A stretch of DNA of 64,000 bases from Arthrobacter sp. FW305-BF8 (GTDB lineage: Bacteria > Actinomycetota > Actinomycetes > Actinomycetales > Micrococcaceae): NCBI RefSeq assembly GCF_021789315.1, contig NZ_CP084561.1, forward strand, positions 1,178,001 to 1,242,000, written 5' to 3'. A model generated the notes under the pieces. The model was not told where the DNA came from. It saw nothing but the letters and a program-made list of their open reading frames with translations, and did not search any database. Below are positions 49,921 to 56,505 of the stretch, in pieces. Numbering within the stretch: the stretch's first letter is position 1; the number at the start of each line of letters is the position of its first letter. The translations under genes and the position numbers were made by a program.

Positions 49921-50889
49921 ATGACCGAAACACCCACCAGCTCACGCAAGTTCGCCGTCGTCGGATCCGGCTACATGGGTGGCGGCATCGCCCAGGTCCT
50001 CGCCCTTGGAGGGGCACGCGTTGCCCTCGCTGACGTATCGGCCGAGGTGGCGCAGAAGAACTACGAGCGACTGCTCACCGAGTCCGACCAGTTCGTGGCC
50101 GACGGACTGTTTCCCGAAGGGTCCACCGAGATCCTGAAGCAGAACCTCTGGGCCGCGAAGGACATCGAGGAAGCCGTGGCGGACGCCGACTTCATCGAGG
50201 AGGCCGTGCCCGAGATCATCGCCATCAAGCACGAGACCCTGGCCCGCATCAGCGCCGCCGCCCGGCCGGACGCCATCATCGGCTCCAACACCTCCACGAT
50301 CTCCATCGCCGAGCTCTCGCAGCCGGTCGCCAACCCGGAACGCTTCCTCGGCGTGCACTTCTCCAACCCGTCGCCGTTCATCCCCGGCGTGGAGATCATC
50401 CCGCACGAGGGCACGTCCACCGAGACGGTGTCCGCCGTCCGTGATCTGGTCCACTCCGCCAACAAGGAGACGGCCGTGGTCAAGGACGTCACCGGCTTCG
50501 TGCTGAACCGCCTGCAGTACGCGCTCTTCCACGAGGCAGCGCAGCTGGTGGAACAGGGCATCGCCACGGCGGAGGACGTGGACACCTTGGTCCGCACCAC
50601 CTTCGGCTTCCGGCTGCCGTTCTTCGGCCCCTTCGCCATCGCCGACATGGCCGGCCTGGACGTCTACAACTTCTGCTACAAGTCGCTGCAGACCGACTTC
50701 CCGGAGCGCTTCGCCACCCCGAAGATCCTCACGGACCTCGTGGAGGCGGGCAAGCTGGGCACCAAGACCGGCGCAGGTTTCCTGAATGTGCCGGCCGAGC
50801 GCACCCCGGAGCTGATCGCCTACCGCAACAAGGCCTACGTCGCCATGCAGAAGCTCATCGAGGAACTCGGCCCGGCACCGATCAACTAA
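49921..50889 (+). CDS. 3-hydroxyacyl-CoA-dehydrogenase-family oxidoreductase
   Basis: 322 residues starting 2 bp after the isomerase stop. NAD-binding VGSGYMGGGIAQ (G15-S-G-Y-M-G20), catalytic-type segment LGVHFSNPSPFIPGVEIIP with the His of the family's His-Glu pair, and a helical C-terminal domain (TGFVLNRLQYALFHEAAQLVEQG). Non-CoA members oxidise carnitine or sugar acids such as gulonate at C3. In this operon a 3-hydroxy sugar acid is the likely substrate; the beta-keto product would lose CO2 readily. Confidence 0.85.
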   Translation: MTETPTSSRKFAVVGSGYMGGGIAQVLALGGARVALADVSAEVAQKNYERLLTESDQFVADGLFPEGSTEILKQNLWAAKDIEEAVADADFIEEAVPEIIAIKHETLARISAAARPDAIIGSNTSTISIAELSQPVANPERFLGVHFSNPSPFIPGVEIIPHEGTSTETVSAVRDLVHSANKETAVVKDVTGFVLNRLQYALFHEAAQLVEQGIATAEDVDTLVRTTFGFRLPFFGPFAIADMAGLDVYNFCYKSLQTDFPERFATPKILTDLVEAGKLGTKTGAGFLNVPAERTPELIAYRNKAYVAMQKLIEELGPAPIN

Positions 50890-51061
50890 GGGCGCCGCCC
50901 AACTAAAGGCGCCGGTCAGCTAGCGCCATTCAACTAAGCACCACGGCAGGTGGGCGCTGCCCCCGGGCAGCTGCCCTCCTGTTGTGCTGCCCTTTTCGCC
51001 GGGCTGGGCGGGCCACACCCGTGCATGAACCCAGTCCAGCAAACGATTTAGGAGCATATCC

Positions 51062-51829
51062 ATGAGCACTTTTCCGTCCGCGCGCACGGCCATCGTCACC
51101 GGAGCCGTCTCGGAACGCGGCATCGGCCGAGCCACCGCCAACTACCTTGCGGAGCAGGGCTGGAACATCGGCATCATCGACCTCGACGACGCCCTCTGCC
51201 AGGCCACGGCCAAGGACATCACCAGCCAGTACGGCGTGAAGGCCCACGGCGTGGGCGCGAACGTCGCAGACGAGGCATCGGTCCGGGCAGCCATCGACTC
51301 CATCGAGGCCGAACTGCCGCAGATCGTGGCCCTCGCGAATGTGGCCGGCGTCAGCTCGCCGGTCCCGTACCTGGAACTCGACGCCGCCGAGTGGGACCGC
51401 GTGCTCAACATCAACCTCAACGGCGTCCACTACGCCACCCGCCGCGTCGCCGAATCCATGGCGAAGAACCGGATCGGCCGCATCGTGAACATCTCCTCCG
51501 TCTCCGCCCAGCGCGGCGGCGGGACGTTCTCCAAGACCCCGTATTCCGTGGCGAAGGCCGGCGTGATCGGACTGACCCGCTCCACGGCCCGCGAACTGGG
51601 GGAGTACGACATCACGGTCAACGCCATCTCGCCTGGACCAATCGACACCGACATCATGGGCGGCACCCTGAGCCAGGAACGCAAGGACGAACTGGTCCGG
51701 GACCTCGTGGTCAACCGGGTCGGATCCACGCGGGACATCGCCGCAGCCATCGCCTTCCTCATCAGCGAGGACGCCGGATACATCTCCGGCCAGACGCTGA
51801 ATGTGGATGGCGGCCTCTACATGCACTAG
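51062..51829 (+). CDS. Short-chain dehydrogenase/reductase, paralogue of 13419
   Basis: 255 residues. TGAVSERGIGRA cofactor loop, catalytic Ser in ISSVSAQRGGG, YSVAKAG as Tyr-x3-Lys, and PGPIDTDIMGGTLSQERK. Very similar in motif wording to the SDR at 13419, so the two probably act on related polyols or sugar acids. TTTAGGAG is upstream of the ATG. Preceded by a 172-bp gap containing repeated AACTAA/GGCGCC text but no clear terminator, so still likely in the operon. Confidence 0.9.
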   Translation: MSTFPSARTAIVTGAVSERGIGRATANYLAEQGWNIGIIDLDDALCQATAKDITSQYGVKAHGVGANVADEASVRAAIDSIEAELPQIVALANVAGVSSPVPYLELDAAEWDRVLNINLNGVHYATRRVAESMAKNRIGRIVNISSVSAQRGGGTFSKTPYSVAKAGVIGLTRSTARELGEYDITVNAISPGPIDTDIMGGTLSQERKDELVRDLVVNRVGSTRDIAAAIAFLISEDAGYISGQTLNVDGGLYMH

Positions 51830-51840
51830 GAAGGACAGCC

Positions 51841-51936
51841 ATGCTTCGCTCCTTGACCAGGGAACGCAAGATCTACCTCGCCATCGGCGTCCTCGCCAGC
51901 CTTGCCGGCGTACTGCTCATCGCCTTTTCGCTCTGA
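51841..51936 (+). CDS. 31-residue single-span membrane peptide
   Basis: Reads MLRSLTRERKIYLAIGVLAS and onward to LLIAFSL: a basic start followed by one hydrophobic helix (~11-31), giving an N-in orientation by the positive-inside rule. AGGAAGGACAG precedes the ATG, 11 bp after the SDR stop and 52 bp before the MFS gene. The well-formed ribosome site, operon position and clean hydrophobic pattern support translation. It may be an accessory subunit of the adjacent transporter; this is inference. Confidence 0.6.
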   Translation: MLRSLTRERKIYLAIGVLASLAGVLLIAFSL

Positions 51937-51988
51937 GAATTTCAAACCAACAACTGATTTGCTCACTTTTACTCAAAGAGGAGTTTGA

Positions 51989-53392
51989 ATGACTGTCACC
52001 AAACCATCCACCACGAAGGAGTTGCTGGACTCGCCGGTCCTCAAATCGGCCATCTCCAAGGCATCCTTCCGGCTCATGCCGATGCTCGTCATCCTGTATG
52101 TCGTGGCCTTCCTGGACCGCACCAACGTGGGCTTCGCCGAGGCCGCCCTCGAAGCGGACAAGGGCATCAGCGCGGGCGCCTACGCGCTCGGTGCCGGCAT
52201 TTTCTTCATTGGCTACGCCCTGTTCGAAATCCCCAGCAACCTGCTCCTGACCAAGTTCGGCGCCAAGGTGTGGCTGGCACGCATCGCCGTCACCTGGGGC
52301 ATCGTCTCCGCCTGCTTCGCCTTCGTGCAGGACGAGACCTCCTTCGTGATCCTGCGCTTCCTGCTGGGCGTGACCGAGGCCGGGCTCTTCCCGGGCGTCA
52401 TCATGTTCCTCGCCGCCTGGTTCCCGAACAAGGTCCGCGTCAAGATGTTCGCCATCTTCTATCTGGCACAGCCTTTCTCCCAGATGATGGGCGCCCCGCT
52501 GTCCGGCTGGCTGATCAACATCGGCGACCAGGTTCCCGGCGTCCAAGGCTGGCAGGTCATGTTCTTCGTCGAGGGCATGCTCGCCGTGCTGGCCGGCATC
52601 GCCGCCTTCTTCTTCCTGATTAACAGCCCGCAGGACGCCAAGTTCCTCAACAAGGACGAGAAGAAGGCGCTGCTGGACGTCATGGCCCTTGAGGACAACG
52701 TCAAGGAAGAGTCCGGCCCCCGCGGTGTCCTCGCAGCCATGAAGAACGGCCGCGTCTGGTACTTCACCGTCATCTACTTCTGCCTGCAGATCGCCGTGTA
52801 CGGCGTGACCTTCTACCTGCCCCAGCAGGTGTCGCAGCTGACCGGGCAGAAGGTCGGCCTGGCCGTCGGACTCATGGCCGCCATCCCGTGGTTCTTCGGC
52901 ATCTTCGCCTGCTACTTCATCGGCAAGGCCGCCAACACCGTGATCCGGCGCCGGGTCTGGGGCACCGGGCTGTTCATCTCCACAGGCCTGTGCATCTTCG
53001 GCTCCGCCTGGGCCGGCGCCAACCACCTCCCGGCGCTGGGCATCGTGTTCATCACCCTCGCGGTGTGCAGCTTCCTCTCCATCGGCCCCATCGCCTGGTC
53101 GTATCCGACGGCGTTCCTCACCGGAACTGCCGCCGCGGCGGGCATCGGTCTCATCAACTCGCTGGGCAACCTGGGCGGCTTCGTGGCCCCGATCCTGCGG
53201 ACCACCGTGAACCAGGTGACCGCCTCGGACACCGGCACCATGGGCGTCTACGCCCTCGGTGTACTGCCGTTCCTCGCCGCGGTCATGATGATCGGTACCC
53301 GGAAGTTCAAGAACAAGGCCGACGACCTGCTTGAAACCAGCGCCACCGGAACGGCTGGCACTGCCAAAGATCAGGCACTGCTGGAAAAGTAG
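51989..53392 (+). CDS. MFS transporter, anion:cation symporter family, paralogue of 12015
   Basis: 467 residues, about 12 membrane segments. FRLMPMLVILYVVAFLDRTNVGFAEAAL in helix 1, GAGIFFIGYALFEIPSNLLLTKFGAKVWLARI, FLLGVTEAGLFPGVIMFLAAWFP and GLINSLGNLGGFVAPILR. Same family and many shared stretches with the transporter at 12015. GAGGAG precedes the ATG. Likely imports the carboxylated sugar broken down by this operon. Confidence 0.88.
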   Translation: MTVTKPSTTKELLDSPVLKSAISKASFRLMPMLVILYVVAFLDRTNVGFAEAALEADKGISAGAYALGAGIFFIGYALFEIPSNLLLTKFGAKVWLARIAVTWGIVSACFAFVQDETSFVILRFLLGVTEAGLFPGVIMFLAAWFPNKVRVKMFAIFYLAQPFSQMMGAPLSGWLINIGDQVPGVQGWQVMFFVEGMLAVLAGIAAFFFLINSPQDAKFLNKDEKKALLDVMALEDNVKEESGPRGVLAAMKNGRVWYFTVIYFCLQIAVYGVTFYLPQQVSQLTGQKVGLAVGLMAAIPWFFGIFACYFIGKAANTVIRRRVWGTGLFISTGLCIFGSAWAGANHLPALGIVFITLAVCSFLSIGPIAWSYPTAFLTGTAAAAGIGLINSLGNLGGFVAPILRTTVNQVTASDTGTMGVYALGVLPFLAAVMMIGTRKFKNKADDLLETSATGTAGTAKDQALLEK

Positions 53393-53449
53393 TCAGCAGC
53401 AAACACAGGCGCAGCACCCCAAGTAGCCCCAGCAAAGGCAGGAAGTTCC

Positions 53450-54292
53450 GTGACGCAGCTTAACCAGGCCATCAAAGACCCCGGCACGATTTTCGTCGGC
53501 GTCAGCACCAAGATGTACCTGGGCTACCGGGACAGCCTGCGCTGGCTGGATGAACTGCGCCAACAGGTGGATGCCCGCCCGGCCCTCGTGGCCGGGCGGG
53601 TGGTCCCGTTCGTGATTCCGTCCTTTCCGATGCTCCCGGCGGCAGGGGAGATCATTGCCGGGACGCCGCTGGTTTTGGGTGCCCAGAACTGCGGCTGGGC
53701 CGACGGCCCCTGGACGGGTGAGCTCTCGCCGTCGCTGCTCGCCGAACTAGGCGTGGGACTCGTGGAGATCGGGCACGCCGAGCGGCGGCGGCACTTCGGC
53801 GAGGATGACGCCATGATCGCGCTGAAGGTCAGGGCAGCAGACGACGCCGGTGTCACCCCGCTGCTGTGCGTGGGGGAGGAGTTGCTCGCACCGGAGGCCA
53901 CCTCGAATACCGGAGCAGCCGACGCCGGCAGTACGGGCGGCGCGGAAGATGCCGCCCGGTTCGTCTACGGACAGATCGAGGCCGCGGTCGGCGGGGACTG
54001 GGACCTGGCCGCACGCCTGGTCTTCGCCTATGAACCCGTCTGGGCCATCGGCGCCGCCGAGCCTGCCAGCGCGGAGTACGTGTCCGCCGTCGTCCGTGGT
54101 TTGCGGGAGCTGCTCGGCGTCCACGGACTGCAGCACGTTCCCGTCATTTACGGAGGCTCGGCGAAACCCGGTCTGCTGCCCACACTGAACGGCGTGTCCG
54201 GGCTGTTCCTCGGCCGGTTCGCGCACGATGCCGCGAACTTCGGAAAGGTGCTTGATGAAGCCCTGTCGCTGGCTGACGGCACCACGGCCTAG
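53450..54292 (+). CDS. Triosephosphate-isomerase-like tetrulose-phosphate isomerase
   Basis: 280 residues from GTG 53450. TPI fold with all catalytic residues: Lys in VSTKMYLG (K21; N in true TPI's NWKMN is replaced by Thr), His in EIGHAERR (H109) and Glu in AYEPVWAIG (E195), then YGGSAKP. The STKMY substitution and catabolic-operon position fit the EryH/LerI subgroup (L-erythrulose 1-phosphate to D-erythrulose 4-phosphate) rather than glycolytic TpiA. An Ala/Gly/Asp insertion lies at ~148-168. Last gene of the operon. Confidence 0.85.
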   Translation: MTQLNQAIKDPGTIFVGVSTKMYLGYRDSLRWLDELRQQVDARPALVAGRVVPFVIPSFPMLPAAGEIIAGTPLVLGAQNCGWADGPWTGELSPSLLAELGVGLVEIGHAERRRHFGEDDAMIALKVRAADDAGVTPLLCVGEELLAPEATSNTGAADAGSTGGAEDAARFVYGQIEAAVGGDWDLAARLVFAYEPVWAIGAAEPASAEYVSAVVRGLRELLGVHGLQHVPVIYGGSAKPGLLPTLNGVSGLFLGRFAHDAANFGKVLDEALSLADGTTA

Positions 54293-54306
54293 CCGCATCC
54301 AGGAAC

Positions 54307-55011
54307 TCAGGGAGAGGGTTGGCTCTCCACCACTTCCGGAGGAATTGCGGACGTCGGCACGTCGGCAGTAGTCGGCTGCGGCGACGGCGGATCGGTGGTC
54401 GGTTCCGTCGGGTCAGGGCTTGGGACGTCAGTGGTCGGCGTGGGGTCCGGCGTCGGGCCGGGATCGGTCGACGTCGTTGGCTCCGGACTCGGCGTGGCCT
54501 TTCCTGACGTGGTGGTCCCGTCGAGGTAGACGATTGCGACTGGTTTCTCCTGTTCCGAGCGCAGCACCACTTCCGCCTTCTTTCGGCCGATATCGCCCGG
54601 TTTGTAGGAGAATGTGATAGTGCAGGTTTGGCCGGAACTGAGGGCAACGCCGCTGCAGCTGTCGCTGATTATCGCGAAGGACTGCTCTCCTGTCAGCATC
54701 GAGAGGCTCACGGAAGAAATGGACAGGCCGTCCTTGCCTGCCTTCACCTCCAACGACTCGACTTCCTCGGTTTGCGCATCAGCCGGCGCGGTGAAGGCCA
54801 GGGTTTTCGGCGGCGGTGCGCCCTGGGGCACGGGCATGCCGGTGGGCTCGGGCTGGCCGGAGGGCCACGGCTGGACGACGCTCCCTGTGGGCTGACCGCC
54901 GGCGATGAGCGTCACCTGGCTTGAAGCTTGGCCGGGATCGCAGCCGCCGAGTCCCAATGCCACGGCCATGGCGCCGCAGAGGAAGAGCAGAGCTGGAGCA
55001 GGAGTCATCAT
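54307..55011 (-). CDS. Lipoprotein with Thr/Pro-rich C-terminus
   Basis: 234 residues. Signal peptide with lipobox LGGC (Cys ~24). Central beta-rich region ~65-160 (ISSVSLSMLTGEQSFAIISDSCSGVALSSGQTCTITFSYKPGDIGRKKAEVVL) resembles the immunoglobulin-like ASPM/SPD-2/Hydin-type domain. The last ~65 residues are Thr/Pro/Asp repeats, probably spanning the wall. GGAGGTG precedes the ATG, which overlaps the stop of the membrane-protein gene (ATGA). Probably coexpressed with it; function unknown. Confidence 0.75.
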   Translation of the reverse strand: MMTPAPALLFLCGAMAVALGLGGCDPGQASSQVTLIAGGQPTGSVVQPWPSGQPEPTGMPVPQGAPPPKTLAFTAPADAQTEEVESLEVKAGKDGLSISSVSLSMLTGEQSFAIISDSCSGVALSSGQTCTITFSYKPGDIGRKKAEVVLRSEQEKPVAIVYLDGTTTSGKATPSPEPTTSTDPGPTPDPTPTTDVPSPDPTEPTTDPPSPQPTTADVPTSAIPPEVVESQPSP

Positions 55012-55994
55012 CGCGGGACACCTCCGGGGGCAAATTCAAGGCGGATGTCCGGGCTGTCAGCCAGGACAACAGCTGTTCCCGCTTCCCGGGTCCAGCCCTC
55101 CGACAGCAGCAGATATTTCCCGCCGGCGGTCATGATGAGCCGCAGCCCCGTGTATTTGAAGCGGTAGGCTGCGTCACCGCTCGCCACCGTTTCCTCCACC
55201 ACCGGCCGGGAGAGGGCGAGCGACTGCTTGCTGAAGACCGTCACGAGTGGACGCTTGCCCAGGTCGCGGACAATATCAAGGGCCCGGTTGCTGCCCAGCG
55301 CGGATGCGAACTGTGCCGAGGCCCAGAAGAGATTCAGGACCACGATGGTGACAACCAGCCAGTAGCAGCGGTACTCCCACCGCGGGATCCCGGTCCGGGG
55401 CGGCAGTTGCCGCGCACCGTAGAGCCGGCGAAGCAGGAAGAACCCGAAGGTTGCCACCGCAAGCCCTCCGCCCTGGAGAAATGAGGGCACCAGATAAGGG
55501 GACACGAACTGCACCTGGACGAACATTGCCCAGACTCCCAGTGCCGCAGCGGTAGTGCCGGCGGCAAGCGCTGTGATTGCCGCCCATCGGAGCAAGGGGA
55601 ACGCGCGTCCACGCCTTCGCAGCCCGGAGACGCCGGCGTGCAACAGGAGGGCCGCGAGGACGAGGAACAGGATTGCCGCCGCGGGGATATAGATGGCGTC
55701 GATGCTTCGCAGCACGTAATCGCTGGTGGTCAGTCCGAGGATGGTGTGGTCGACGCCGAAGTGGGCGAGCCGGGAGCTCGTGTATGTCCAGCCGAACACG
55801 AACAGCAGCCCTGTGACCGCTGACAGCGCCGGAATGGCCACGCCCAGCCACTCCAGGAGGCTGTGGCCCGCACTTGCAGGTGGGAGGGGTTCCGTGGTGC
55901 CTGCTGCCTGGCGAAGTGCTGCGTCCGGAACAGGGCTGCGGCGGGGATCGCGGGCGGTTGGTCGCCTTCCTGCGCGTAAACGCTGGTTTCTCAT
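55008..55994 (-). CDS. Membrane protein of unknown function
   Basis: 328 residues from ATG 55994; TTG 56000 is an alternative. An Arg/Pro-rich ~45-residue start, then five hydrophobic segments (LLEWLGVAIPALSAVTGLLFVFGW, IYIPAAAILFLVLAALLLHAGV, WAAITALAAGTTAAALGVWAMFV, GGGLAVATFGFFLL, YWLVVTIVVLNLFWASAQF), and an extracytosolic-type C-terminal domain of ~110 residues. No family recognised. Coupled to the downstream lipoprotein gene by a 4-nt overlap, suggesting a surface complex. Confidence 0.72.
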   Translation of the reverse strand: MRNQRLRAGRRPTARDPRRSPVPDAALRQAAGTTEPLPPASAGHSLLEWLGVAIPALSAVTGLLFVFGWTYTSSRLAHFGVDHTILGLTTSDYVLRSIDAIYIPAAAILFLVLAALLLHAGVSGLRRRGRAFPLLRWAAITALAAGTTAAALGVWAMFVQVQFVSPYLVPSFLQGGGLAVATFGFFLLRRLYGARQLPPRTGIPRWEYRCYWLVVTIVVLNLFWASAQFASALGSNRALDIVRDLGKRPLVTVFSKQSLALSRPVVEETVASGDAAYRFKYTGLRLIMTAGGKYLLLSEGWTREAGTAVVLADSPDIRLEFAPGGVPR

Positions 55995-56072
55995 GGGCAA
56001 TCACCACACCCTGGGATCTGATGAGGTCCGTTCATGTTGTCCTTCCGGCGGCATCGGCGGAGGCGAACAGTC

Positions 56073-56369
56073 CTAGAGGAATGCCTCGCGGCCCGTCCCT
56101 TCGCTGAGCACGAGTTCGCCGTCTTCTATGGACACCAGGAGGCTTCGTGGCCTGCCGTGGAGTTTCATTTCCGCGCTGAGATTGCGGCTGGTGACTTCGA
56201 CCCCCACCGTTGCGCCCTTTGCCGGCAATTCGACGGAAACTTCCTCGGCCATGCCCAACAATTCCCGTGTGGTGACATCGCGGTCGTACCGGGCCTCCTT
56301 GCCGTTGACCGTGATGGCAACCTCATCCTCGTTGAAGCCGTCCTGAAGAATGATGAGCAGTTCCTGCAT
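56073..56369 (-). CDS. Small hypothetical protein
   Basis: 98 residues from ATG 56369 (AGGCGG upstream): starts MQELLIILQDGFNEDEVAITVNG. Mixed alpha/beta character, no membrane segment, no recognised family. The second half contains VSVELPAKGATVGVEVTSRNLSAEMKLHGRPRSLLVSIEDGELVL, a plausible set of beta strands. It is divergent from tex. Real-gene status rests on composition and ribosome site. Confidence 0.5.
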   Translation of the reverse strand: MQELLIILQDGFNEDEVAITVNGKEARYDRDVTTRELLGMAEEVSVELPAKGATVGVEVTSRNLSAEMKLHGRPRSLLVSIEDGELVLSEGTGREAFL

Positions 56370-56505
56370 GATGCGCCGCCTCAGTCGATGACCCCCAATG
56401 CATAAAGTCACTACACCACTTAAGGGCGGCGGTGGGTAGTGCGGTTTGCTCCGTGCGCCGACCCGTGGTCGCCCCGATTCCGGGTGCGTAGGGCAAAATG
56501 TTCTG

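Noticed and set aside
53450..54292. Glycolytic triosephosphate isomerase
   Set aside because: The usual NWKMN is VSTKMYL, and the gene ends a catabolic operon rather than lying with gap/pgk.
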